A DNA stretch of 64,000 nt from the IMG/VR virus record IMGVR_UViG_3300034022_000723, positions 52,520 through 116,519 of that record. One strand, written 5' to 3'. The translations under genes were made by a program, and so were the position numbers. Positions 7,405 to 15,640 of this stretch are shown here, piece after piece. Every line of letters starts with the position of its first letter. Position 1 is the first letter of the stretch. Under the pieces are notes generated by a model that saw nothing but the letters and a program-made list of their open reading frames with translations, was not told the origin of the DNA and searched no databases. The stretch comes from a virus.

Positions 7405-8204
7405 GTCCATTAGAATATTGGAAACCTGAGACTTTTGAAATCTCATCATTTAAGTTTAAATTAGATGAACGAAAAAACAAAATATTTAAAACATCGGGAT
7501 CAGATAATACAGGTTTATGTACCTACACCTATAATGAATTAGGATTTAGGGGGGATAGTATAAAAAAAGAAGGATTTAAAGTAATGTCTTTGGGTTGTTC
7601 AATTACGGAAGGAGTTGGTGTAAATGATAATGAAACTTGGCCTGCACAATTTTGTAGTCATATGGAAAATGCGGTAAATTTTAATTTCGGAACAGGTGGA
7701 AGAAGTAATGATTTTATATGTAGATGTTTAATGAGTTATTATGATTTGATTAAACCAGATTTGGTTTTAATAATGTATACATTCCCACATAGAAGAGAAA
7801 TTTATACCGAAGATGGTGGAATTGAACCATTTATTCCAACAACTTCTTGGGGTTATTTAAAGGAGACGGATGACGGTATTAAAACACAAGAATATTTAAC
7901 TTATTTACAAAATAATAATGAGGACATAATAAATTGGTATAAAAATCATTTATTAATAAAATATTTTTTAGAATCAAAAAAATGTAATTGGATTTGGAAT
8001 GGTGGAGAATTAAAATCACTTGAATATGATGACCCCAATAGGTTTGATGGAGATTACGGGAAATATTTAGATTTAGGTGTGGATAATCATCATCCAGGTC
8101 CAAACCATAATAAAACATATGCTCATAATTTACATGATTTTATATCAAAAAATTTCCCACAGTACATAAATAATTTACCAAAAAATATAGAAAATTTGAT
8201 TTGA
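7401..8204 (+). CDS. SGNH/GDSL hydrolase-like protein
   Basis: 267 residues with the SGNH layout: GCSITEG with nucleophile S67, GGRSN, and a late DNHHPGPNHN that supplies the D-x-x-H pair. SGNH enzymes remove or transfer acyl groups on sugars and lipids. Two further SGNH genes lie at 52.4-53.8 kb. Position after the hydroxylase run and before a large glycosyltransferase suggests a role on glycans (inference). ATG overlaps the preceding stop. Confidence 0.75.
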   Translation: MSPLEYWKPETFEISSFKFKLDERKNKIFKTSGSDNTGLCTYTYNELGFRGDSIKKEGFKVMSLGCSITEGVGVNDNETWPAQFCSHMENAVNFNFGTGGRSNDFICRCLMSYYDLIKPDLVLIMYTFPHRREIYTEDGGIEPFIPTTSWGYLKETDDGIKTQEYLTYLQNNNEDIINWYKNHLLIKYFLESKKCNWIWNGGELKSLEYDDPNRFDGDYGKYLDLGVDNHHPGPNHNKTYAHNLHDFISKNFPQYINNLPKNIENLI

Positions 8205-8231
8205 TTTTTCATTTATTTTCATTATATTATC
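8205..8231 (+). promoter_or_regulatory. Promoter-like element, TTTTCATTT / TATATTAT class
   Basis: A TTTTTCATTTATTTTC block followed by ATTATATTATC, ending four bases before the ATG at 8236. The same layout precedes 13448, 38683 and (more loosely) 33268 and 57223. The short distance suggests a leaderless mRNA. Confidence 0.5.
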
Positions 8232-8235
8232 ATTA

Positions 8236-11232
8236 ATGAAAATACTTGCACATACATGTTTTATCGGAGTAACAGGATATGCTAATCACGCAAAGTCCTT
8301 TTTTTGTGCTCTGAACAAATACCACACAGTTAAGGTTAGAAACTCTACCATAGGTGGGGGTTGGAAGGGAATGAACGATACACCTCATGATGATGAACCA
8401 TATATCACCGATGAGATGAAGGATATGTTAATTCTACAAACCCTAATCAATGGTGATGGTAGTAGATCTCATTTACCTATGTATGGTTATAAGAATGATT
8501 ATAAACCTGACGTTCATATTGTATTGGTGGATATGAACAACTATTATTTTCACGAGAATTACGATGGATATAAGATAGCATATAACGTTTGGGAATCAAC
8601 ACGTTACCCACAAGATTTCTTTAAAAGATTAATGTATTTTGATGAGGTATGGGTACCGACCCAATGGCAGTTTGATTGTTTGGTTGAACAAGGATATCCA
8701 TCATCAAAAATATCAATTGTACCTGAAGGAGTTGATGTGGAGACATTTAAACCGTTAAATAAGACACCAAAGAAAGATAAATTTAGATTCTTACACTTTG
8801 GTAGATGGGATTATAGAAAAGGAACTACAGAGGTTTTAAGGACATTTGGTGAGGTTTTTAAAGGTAGAACCGATGTGGAGTTGATTGCGTCAGTTGAAAA
8901 CCCATACGCATACGACGGAATGAAGACCACAGATGAAAGGGTTAAGTATCATAATATTAATGATGAGAATATTAACTTTATTAAGTTCACCCCAAGAGAG
9001 GATTATGTGAAGTATCTACAAGAAGGTGACGTGTTCGTTACTTGTGCTCGTAGTGAGGGATGGAACTTACCGTTGATTGAGGCTATGGCTTGTGGAACAC
9101 CATCAATTTACTCTAATTGGGGAGGTCAATTAGAATTTGCGGAAGGTAATGGTGTTCCCGTTAAGATAGATGGTTTAAGACCTGCAAATGTGGAACATAA
9201 AGATTTCCCTGGTGAATATTGTGAACCAGATTGGAAAGATTTGGGAGAACAAATGTTAAATGTAATGAATGATTATAAAAAGTTTAAATCATTCGCAATA
9301 GAAGAATCAAAGGAAATTCATATAGATTTCAATTGGGATAAAATAGCAAAAACAGCATCAGAAATATTAATGGAAAAGAAAACAATTAGAGAAGATGATT
9401 TTTATAAATCAGGAAAATTCTACACAGATGTAGACGTATTAGAAAATTTAGGGGACATTAAAGATTACCAAGGAGGGACTCTTGAAGTTGCGGATAAGTT
9501 TGGTTGGCCGAGAGCAATTTATCATGAAATTTTTAATTTAAAAGATTATTATAAATTCCCCAATCAAGACAAACGAATATTTGATGGAGATGTGGTAGTT
9601 GATTTAGGAGGAAACTTAGGTATCTTTAATAGATGGGCTTATAGTCAAGGTGCGTCTAAAGTAATTTCATTTGAACCAGATAGAAGGTATTTCCAATTAC
9701 TTTCAAAAAATGCCGACCCACGTTCAATATTATATAATGGTGCAATTGCGGATGAGATGGGTGAATTGGTTTTATCCGAAACTGGACATTTAGGTGGATC
9801 TACATTATTGGAAACAAATGAAGTAACTAACACTTATGCTGTTAAAACATATACATTAAATCATTTGTTTGAAACAGGTGTTGTAAATAAAATAGATTTT
9901 TTAAAGATGGATATTGAAGGTGCTGAACATCACGCATTTTTAGGTATATCGGATGAAAATCTATTAAAGGTTAGAAACATAGCAATGGAATATCACCATA
10001 ATTTATTAGGGTATAATGTTGAACTAAGAGAAAACCTTATCAAAAGAATGGCAGGATTAGGATTTGGTCATTTTACTTTATTTTGTGGAGGTAACGACAA
10101 CTTACAAATGTTATATTTTGAAAGAAAGGTCGCATCAAATAGAAGAACAAATGTACATTTCGTAGATGGTCCATTTGTTGAAATTAATGAGGATAATGAA
10201 CACCAGTACAATGTTCAATTTATTGATGGGGATACGGGTGACATTGTCTATGAAACCAACATCAAGAGTAATCATTGGACAAGAGCATCTAAAAAATATT
10301 ATGTTAATTGGATTGTTAAGATTAAAGGTATTGATAATAATTTTTATAGAGAGGAGAAATTTAATCCTGAAGGTCAAAGAATTATGATATGTTTCGAATC
10401 TAAATCTTTGGGGGATAGTTTAGCGTGGATACCATATGTAGAAGAGTTTAGAATTAAAAATAAGTGTCATATTATATGTTCAACATTTAAAAATGATTTA
10501 TTTAAAGGGCAATATCCTGAAATTGAATTTGTGGAACCTGGTGTTGGGGTGAATAACATTTATGGTCTATATAGATTAGGTTTATTTTATGATGATAAAA
10601 GAACAATTAGATATGATAATCATCCGTCCAATCCTAAAGTAGAACCATTGGGTAAAATGGCAACGGATATATTGGGTTTAGAATATAAAGAGATTAGACC
10701 TAAATTACCAACTTTTAGTAATAAGAAAAAGAAAAGAGTGTGTATTGCTGTCCATTCAACATCACAATGTAAGTATTGGAACAACGCAACAGGATGGCAA
10801 CAAGTGGTTAATCATCTTAAAAGGAAAGGTTATGAGGTAAGATTATTATCTAGAGAAGAGGATGGATATATGGGTAATAAGAACCCACAAGGGGTCGTAC
10901 AACAAAAATCAGGACCAATCGAGAAGGTAATTCAAGTTTTAGAAGAGTCGGAACTTTTTATAGGTATTGGTAGTGGATTAAGTTGGTTGGCGTGGTCTGT
11001 GGGTATTCCTTGTGTCATCATTTCAGGTTTTAGTGAGGAATATAGTGAACCAACAATCGGAGTTTCAAGAATTATTAATAAAGATGTTTGTCATGGATGT
11101 TGGAATGTTTACGATTTTAACCCTGGAGATTGGAACTGGTGCCCTGTAAATAAAGGTACAAAACAACAATTTGAATGTTCCAAATCAATCACAGGTCAAG
11201 ATGTCATAAAAGAAATTGATAAATTAATATAA
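8236..11232 (+). CDS. Three-domain glycosyltransferase: GT4 + FkbM methyltransferase + autotransporter-type heptosyltransferase-like
   Basis: 998 residues. Residues 1 to about 385 are a GT-B/GT4 glycosyltransferase (PEGVDVETFKP, LHFGRWDYRKGT, EGWNLPLIEAMACGTPSIY). Residues about 450-640 are an FkbM-type SAM methyltransferase (VVDLGGNLGIF, FEPDRRY, KMDIEGAEHHAF). From about 640 to the end is a domain like the bacterial autotransporter heptosyltransferase (TibC/Aah) family: paired VHFVDGP and VQFIDGD strands, ESKSLGDSLAWIPYVEEF, IGIGSGLSWLAW, and a cysteine set CHGCW...WCP...ECSKSIT like the family's iron-binding motif. That family O-glycosylates serines on repeats of surface proteins. The gene sits just upstream of a Ser/Thr-rich repetitive fibre, its likely target (inference). 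Confidence 0.85.
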   Translation: MKILAHTCFIGVTGYANHAKSFFCALNKYHTVKVRNSTIGGGWKGMNDTPHDDEPYITDEMKDMLILQTLINGDGSRSHLPMYGYKNDYKPDVHIVLVDMNNYYFHENYDGYKIAYNVWESTRYPQDFFKRLMYFDEVWVPTQWQFDCLVEQGYPSSKISIVPEGVDVETFKPLNKTPKKDKFRFLHFGRWDYRKGTTEVLRTFGEVFKGRTDVELIASVENPYAYDGMKTTDERVKYHNINDENINFIKFTPREDYVKYLQEGDVFVTCARSEGWNLPLIEAMACGTPSIYSNWGGQLEFAEGNGVPVKIDGLRPANVEHKDFPGEYCEPDWKDLGEQMLNVMNDYKKFKSFAIEESKEIHIDFNWDKIAKTASEILMEKKTIREDDFYKSGKFYTDVDVLENLGDIKDYQGGTLEVADKFGWPRAIYHEIFNLKDYYKFPNQDKRIFDGDVVVDLGGNLGIFNRWAYSQGASKVISFEPDRRYFQLLSKNADPRSILYNGAIADEMGELVLSETGHLGGSTLLETNEVTNTYAVKTYTLNHLFETGVVNKIDFLKMDIEGAEHHAFLGISDENLLKVRNIAMEYHHNLLGYNVELRENLIKRMAGLGFGHFTLFCGGNDNLQMLYFERKVASNRRTNVHFVDGPFVEINEDNEHQYNVQFIDGDTGDIVYETNIKSNHWTRASKKYYVNWIVKIKGIDNNFYREEKFNPEGQRIMICFESKSLGDSLAWIPYVEEFRIKNKCHIICSTFKNDLFKGQYPEIEFVEPGVGVNNIYGLYRLGLFYDDKRTIRYDNHPSNPKVEPLGKMATDILGLEYKEIRPKLPTFSNKKKKRVCIAVHSTSQCKYWNNATGWQQVVNHLKRKGYEVRLLSREEDGYMGNKNPQGVVQQKSGPIEKVIQVLEESELFIGIGSGLSWLAWSVGIPCVIISGFSEEYSEPTIGVSRIINKDVCHGCWNVYDFNPGDWNWCPVNKGTKQQFECSKSITGQDVIKEIDKLI

Positions 11233-11269
11233 AAATTTATAGATTTATTTCACAAATGTGATTTATAAA

Positions 11270-11278
11270 GTATTTATT
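11270..11278 (+). promoter_or_regulatory. Late-type promoter element GTATTTATT (one mismatch)
   Basis: Resembles the GTATTTATA element with the last base changed, 20 bases before the fibre gene. Between it and the ATG an imperfect hairpin (11279-11298, AGGgTATA / TATAaCCT) ends on the base before the start codon. Confidence 0.35.
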
Positions 11279-11298
11279 AGGGTATAACAATATAACCT

Positions 11299-13110
11299 AT
11301 GAAAATATTTGACGCAAACATCTCGGGATCACTTAATGTATCGGGCGCAGCTCGTTTTTTTGGAGATCTTCAGGTAGACGGAACAATAAATGCCACCATA
11401 AGTGGTACCACATCAAACGCTTCGGCCCTAAACACAACAGGTTCCGCTCGTTTTGCAACCACAGGTAGTAACCTATTCACCGCAAATCAGACAATTAGTG
11501 GATCAATAATTCCTTCTGTTAATAATGCTTACGATTTAGGTGACGCAACACATTGGTGGAAGGACATCTACGTATCAACAGGATCTATCTTTATTGGTGG
11601 AATTAAAGCTATCAGTACAAACTCTGATGGTACAATACAAGTAGGTGCTCAAGTTGTACAAACTTCAGCGAGTTTGGCTTCAGTGGGTCTTCCAGTTCCT
11701 CCAACAGGTTCAGCAGGATCAAGTCAAAGTACATTAGTAGGTAGTCAAAATATTACAGGTAGTCAATCTATCACAGGTAGTATGTCGGTTAGTGGTAGTA
11801 TGGTTGTGACTGGTTCATTATTCATTAACGGAACATCATATACAGCAGCTTCTTCAGGAACATCAGGTTCTAACGGAACTAACGGTTCATCAGGTACTAG
11901 CGGTTCTAATGGAACTGACGGTACTTCAGGTACAAACGGTTCTTCAGGAAGTAACGGAACAAATGGTTCTTCAGGAACAAGTGGTAGTAATGGTACGAAC
12001 GGTTCATCAGGTTCTAATGGAACGAATGGTAGTTCAGGTTCATCAGGTTCCAATGGTACAAATGGTACTTCTGGTTCCAATGGTACAAATGGTTCTTCAG
12101 GTTCTAATGGAACTAATGGTTCTTCAGGAACTTCAATCACAACATCAGGTACTAACAATAAAGTAGTTAAATTTACTTCTGCATCAACTGTGGGTGACTC
12201 ATCAATAACTGATGATGGTACAACTGTAACTATTGGCGGTAATTTGGTCGTTTCTGGTACATCTACAACAGTCAACTCAACAACCGTTGAAATTGGAGAT
12301 AATATTATATCATTAAATGGTTCAGGAGCGGCAAATGCGGGTTTGGTTGTTAGAGACGCAACCGCAGCATCATTAGTATCAGGTTCGTTATTATGGAATA
12401 CAACAACTGATAAGTGGATAGCAGGTCCTTTAGGATCTGAACTTGAAATTGCAACTATTAGTGGTACACAAACACTTACAAACAAAACAATAAATGGTTC
12501 ACAATTAGTTGATACATCCGTTGCAAATGGTAAGTTAACTAACTCATCAGTAACGGTTTCAGCAGGAACAGGTATGAGTGGTGGTGGTGCGGTATCATTA
12601 GGTGGTACTGTAACATTAACAAATGCGGGTGTAACTTCGGCAGTTGCAGGTACAGGTGTTGGTGTAAGTGCAGGAACGGGAGCGGTTACAATATCAATCG
12701 GTCAAGCGGTTGCAACATCATCAAACGTTCAATTTAACGCATTACTTGTTGGTGCTGGTACTCCACCAACAACCGCAGGTTTAATTAGAGCAACAAATGA
12801 TGTTATTGCGTACTACGGTTCTGACGAAAGACTAAAAGAAAACATCACACCAATTGAAAATTCTTTAGATATCTTAAAACAAATAAATGGTTATTACTTC
12901 GATTGGAAGGAAATGCCAGGTATACATGAGAATGAAGGTCATGATATAGGGGTGGTTGCACAAGAAATTGGTGCAGTTTTACCTGAAATCGTAACAACAA
13001 GAGAGAACGGTTATATGGCGGTTAAATACGAAAAATTAGTTGCATTGTTAATTCAAACAAACAAAGAATTATTAAATCGTGTTGAAGCTTTAGAAGCAAA
13101 AATAAAATAA
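11299..13110 (+). CDS. Collagen-like tail fibre with S74 intramolecular chaperone
   Basis: 603 residues. Residues 1-185 are low-complexity fibre with repeated beta-structured pieces (SGSxxVTGS). About residues 186-280 are perfect Gly-X-Y triplets made of Ser, Thr, Asn and Asp with no proline, holding 16 N-G-S/T sequons. A beta-rich region follows. The C-terminal 100 residues are a Peptidase_S74 chaperone: GSDERLKENI with the cleavage serine, GVVAQEIGAVLPEIV, and a coiled-coil end. Such domains trimerise the fibre and cut themselves off. It probably binds the host surface. The upstream glycosyltransferase may decorate the repeats. A long proline-rich frame on the opposite strand of the repeat is only a shadow. 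Confidence 0.92.
   Translation: MKIFDANISGSLNVSGAARFFGDLQVDGTINATISGTTSNASALNTTGSARFATTGSNLFTANQTISGSIIPSVNNAYDLGDATHWWKDIYVSTGSIFIGGIKAISTNSDGTIQVGAQVVQTSASLASVGLPVPPTGSAGSSQSTLVGSQNITGSQSITGSMSVSGSMVVTGSLFINGTSYTAASSGTSGSNGTNGSSGTSGSNGTDGTSGTNGSSGSNGTNGSSGTSGSNGTNGSSGSNGTNGSSGSSGSNGTNGTSGSNGTNGSSGSNGTNGSSGTSITTSGTNNKVVKFTSASTVGDSSITDDGTTVTIGGNLVVSGTSTTVNSTTVEIGDNIISLNGSGAANAGLVVRDATAASLVSGSLLWNTTTDKWIAGPLGSELEIATISGTQTLTNKTINGSQLVDTSVANGKLTNSSVTVSAGTGMSGGGAVSLGGTVTLTNAGVTSAVAGTGVGVSAGTGAVTISIGQAVATSSNVQFNALLVGAGTPPTTAGLIRATNDVIAYYGSDERLKENITPIENSLDILKQINGYYFDWKEMPGIHENEGHDIGVVAQEIGAVLPEIVTTRENGYMAVKYEKLVALLIQTNKELLNRVEALEAKIK
11854..12138 (+). repeat. Tandem Gly-X-Y coding repeat in the fibre gene
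   Basis: About 95 codons repeat 9-base units (GGN plus two Ser/Thr/Asn codons), often grouped as SGSNGTNGS. The third codon positions vary (ggt/gga, tct/tca/agt), so the peptide pattern, not just the DNA, is kept. Repeat number could change by slippage or recombination and alter fibre length. Confidence 0.85.
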
Positions 13111-13121
13111 TTACATTAAAC

Positions 13122-13158
13122 AATACTCACCGCGTCCTAAAAAAATGTGGTGAGTATT
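13122..13158 (+). terminator. Ten-base inverted repeat after the fibre gene
   Basis: AATACTCACC (13122-13131) pairs perfectly with GGTGAGTATT (13149-13158) across a 17-base loop. It lies 12 bases after the fibre stop but has no T-run, so a standard intrinsic terminator is doubtful. Its right arm shares GTATT with the late-type element at 13154, so it might instead control that element. Confidence 0.4.
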
Positions 13159-13162
13159 TATA
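13154..13162 (+). promoter_or_regulatory. Late-type promoter element GTATTTATA
   Basis: Lies 29 bases before the ATG at 13192 and overlaps the right arm of an inverted repeat (13122-13158). Confidence 0.45.
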
Positions 13163-13191
13163 ACAAAGAACTTAGTTAAAAGAAATATATC

Positions 13192-13410
13192 ATGGGTACA
13201 GTACCAGCAACGGGAACCGAAGTAAGTATGGGAAGAATTAGTGTAGTTTTAGGACTGGCAGCTACTCCGGGTCAAGTACAAGTGGGGTTAAACTCAACTT
13301 TAGGTGTTGGACGTAATAGATCATATTCAGCAGTTGCAAGTATACCTTCAGGTTCAGCATCACAAGAAAGTTCAGATTTCGGTGGTTTATCAGGATCGGG
13401 CACATATTAA
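13192..13410 (+). CDS. Small glycine/serine-rich virion-type protein
   Basis: 72 residues rich in Gly, Ser and Thr with the pattern SMGRISVVLGL, GLNSTLGVGR and a terminal DFGGLSGSGTY. Short proteins with an SMGxIxxxLGL motif occur as tail-fibre tips or neck-type virion proteins in tailed phages (recollection of family style, not a search). It directly follows the fibre gene and has its own late-type element, so a fibre accessory role is plausible. Confidence 0.6.
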   Translation: MGTVPATGTEVSMGRISVVLGLAATPGQVQVGLNSTLGVGRNRSYSAVASIPSGSASQESSDFGGLSGSGTY

Positions 13411-13413
13411 TTT

Positions 13414-13443
13414 TACATTTTCACCTTTTTTTCTTATATTATA
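13414..13443 (+). promoter_or_regulatory. Promoter-like element, TTTTCA / TATATTATA class
   Basis: ACATTTTCACC followed by a T-run and TATATTATA (13435-13443), exactly four bases before the ATG at 13448. Confidence 0.5.
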
Positions 13444-13447
13444 ATGT

Positions 13448-13891
13448 ATGGATTTACGTTATAAAAACTACCCCTCAAAATACGAATTACAATACGTTAA
13501 ATGGAATGGAATTAACTTTGATAGAGAAAGACTCATCAAGTTCATTAAACGTCTTAAATTGACCCGTTTCCTATCATTTATCCCATCTTTCAAAGAAGAA
13601 CATACCATACTTAATGAGATACTTACATCTTATGACGATAAAATTATAAAAGGTTTATTGGAAAATGATGAAAACATATCAAGGATATGTTTTATTGAAA
13701 AATGGGCAAGGATTGCATCCGTTGATATCCTCCTTACTAATGTTTATTCAAGATTAACATTTACAACAATTAGTAATTTACCTGTGAGTGATTATCAATT
13801 GTTAACAAAAAGAGTTGAGGAATTAATTTCATTAGCACAAAATTTCACAACACAAAAAGATAAAATTACCGATAACATACCCGGCACATGA
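13448..13891 (+). CDS. Hypothetical protein
   Basis: 147 residues, mostly alpha-helical in appearance and basic in the first half (YKNYPSKYELQYVKW, KFIKRLKLTRFLSF). No known domain recognised. It begins a short two-gene unit with the glycosyltransferase that overlaps its stop by four bases (ATGA), and has a TATATTATA-class element directly before its start. It may serve the glycosyltransferase or the neighbouring fibre, but nothing in the sequence shows this. Confidence 0.65.
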   Translation: MDLRYKNYPSKYELQYVKWNGINFDRERLIKFIKRLKLTRFLSFIPSFKEEHTILNEILTSYDDKIIKGLLENDENISRICFIEKWARIASVDILLTNVYSRLTFTTISNLPVSDYQLLTKRVEELISLAQNFTTQKDKITDNIPGT

Positions 13892-14535
13892 GTAAATCAA
13901 TACAAAATAGTTCACTATGGGATAGTAAATCAACTAAACTTGCGATTTTAGTACCAACTAGAGATACTGTTCATTCACAATTTGCTTATTGTTTAGCACA
14001 ATTAATTAAAACAACATCTGAAGCTGGTATCGACACATATTTGTTTTTTGATTCCAGTACTATTCTTTTAAATCAAAGAGAAAAGTTAATAGAAAATGCT
14101 AAAGACATTAAATGTGATTATGTTTTGTGGTTAGATAGTGATATGATGTTCCCATCCACAACCGCATTAAGACTATTAGCACACAATAAAGATATTGTTG
14201 CATGTAATTACATGAAAAGGTCTAAACCTTTAAAAACTGTCGCATATACCGATTTAAGAAATTGGGATAGTTGGTTACCATTAGAACCTAAAGATGATTT
14301 AATAAAAGTTGAAGGTGTTGGAATGGGATGTATGTTAATGAAAACTGAAATCTTCAATTCATTACAAAAACCATATTTTGAATTCACATACAAAGGAGAC
14401 ACTCAAGATTGGTATGGTGAAGATTTTATGTTATTAACCAAATTAAGATTAAATGAATTTAATGTTTATATTGATACAATTTTAAGTATGGATATAAAAC
14501 ATTTAGGAATATATGCCTTCGGAAATAACGATTAA
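13888..14535 (+). CDS. GT-A fold glycosyltransferase
   Basis: 215 residues. KLAILVPTRDTVHSQF opens a Rossmann-like nucleotide-sugar fold and VLWLDSDMMFP carries the D-S-D metal-binding motif. GEDFMLLTKL in the last third resembles the catalytic ED motif of GT2-like enzymes. Soluble. It converges on the minus-strand glycan island, whose last gene ends one base further on. Confidence 0.78.
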   Translation: MSKSIQNSSLWDSKSTKLAILVPTRDTVHSQFAYCLAQLIKTTSEAGIDTYLFFDSSTILLNQREKLIENAKDIKCDYVLWLDSDMMFPSTTALRLLAHNKDIVACNYMKRSKPLKTVAYTDLRNWDSWLPLEPKDDLIKVEGVGMGCMLMKTEIFNSLQKPYFEFTYKGDTQDWYGEDFMLLTKLRLNEFNVYIDTILSMDIKHLGIYAFGNND

Positions 14536-14536
14536 G

Positions 14537-15637
14537 TTATTTAATTTCCACAGATAAATTACCAATAGAATACATACCAGGTTCGTATTCCTGAATAATC
14601 ATCTTCAATACTGTTATATTGTTAAAATCTTCTTGTGTTAAAACAGATGTTAATTTTACCATAACATCAACATCATCATAATTTTCAAATTTAGTTTTTA
14701 AACTATATCGAGTCGTTGGTTGTTCAGCATCAATATAATCTTGAGGAATTATACCTAAATTAATTTTATTAAAAAATGGTTCTAACAAAATTAAATTACT
14801 ATCATCATTTATTGTTAAACCCATATTTAAATTCTTATATGTAAAATCTTCTTTCTGTTGGTATTTCACTTGATTAAATGTTGAAATTACAGTACCCCAT
14901 TTTCTTACGAAATTTCTGTTTGAAAATATCTCAATATTTTGTCTCTTATCTTTCATTTCATCACTGAATCTTGATGTTTGTGAAACAAAGTGATATGTGA
15001 TTGCACATTCTGTTGTTTTTAGTTTATACCCTTTTAATTTTGCTCTAATTAAAAAATCGTCATCCTCACAAAAACATGGAACAAAACTAAATCCATCAAA
15101 CCCACCCAAATCAACAAACATATCTTTACGACCACTCATAAAGAAAACAGCACCATCGTAAAGTTCACATTTATCTTTGTTTTGTTTAACGTACTTATCA
15201 AACATTTTTTTATTAAAATTATCAAAACCAGTACCCATATCTAATATTACTTTACCAGGTCTTTGATGACCAGCAAATATTGGAGGTTCAATTGTTGTAT
15301 ATGATAACAATGTATTAGGATTCTCATCAATTAATTTATCTAAGTTCTCTAAAAAATGTTTACCGATAACCATATCATTATGAATTAGAACTAATTTTTC
15401 TGTATCAACTAAATCAATACCAGCGTTATATGTTTCAGAAAATGTTAATCTGTCATCATCATGAAAGAAAGATAAGTTTTCATCTTTTAAAGATTCTAAC
15501 CATTCTTTAGTACCATCACTTGAACCACCACTACTAATTACTAATGGTGATTTAGGATAAATCTTACGTAGATGTTTATAACATTCTTTTGTTAATTCTA
15601 ATTTATTATAAACTGCTAATACAAAACTAATATTCAT
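14537..15637 (-). CDS. GT2-family glycosyltransferase with C-terminal extension
   Basis: 366 residues. The N-terminal 250 residues are a GT2 enzyme (SFVLAVYNKLELTKECY, SSGGSSDGTKEWL, LVLIHNDMVIG, GGFDGFSFVPCFCEDDDFLIRAKL). The last 100 residues are beta-rich and of unknown type. It is the final gene of the minus-strand island and lies three bases downstream of the methyltransferase gene. It probably adds a sugar to a glycan built by the neighbouring enzymes. Confidence 0.82.
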   Translation of the reverse strand: MNISFVLAVYNKLELTKECYKHLRKIYPKSPLVISSGGSSDGTKEWLESLKDENLSFFHDDDRLTFSETYNAGIDLVDTEKLVLIHNDMVIGKHFLENLDKLIDENPNTLLSYTTIEPPIFAGHQRPGKVILDMGTGFDNFNKKMFDKYVKQNKDKCELYDGAVFFMSGRKDMFVDLGGFDGFSFVPCFCEDDDFLIRAKLKGYKLKTTECAITYHFVSQTSRFSDEMKDKRQNIEIFSNRNFVRKWGTVISTFNQVKYQQKEDFTYKNLNMGLTINDDSNLILLEPFFNKINLGIIPQDYIDAEQPTTRYSLKTKFENYDDVDVMVKLTSVLTQEDFNNITVLKMIIQEYEPGMYSIGNLSVEIK

Positions 15638-15640
15638 TTT

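Noticed and set aside
11854-12138. CRISPR-like or minisatellite array
   Set aside because: The repeat unit is only 9 bases, in frame with the fibre protein, with synonymous variation and no unique spacers.
11763-12485. Long proline-rich open frame on the minus strand opposite the fibre repeat
   Set aside because: It is the reverse complement of the Gly-X-Y repeat (GGT/ACC gives Pro/Val), has no start signal, and the plus-strand fibre is clearly the real gene.
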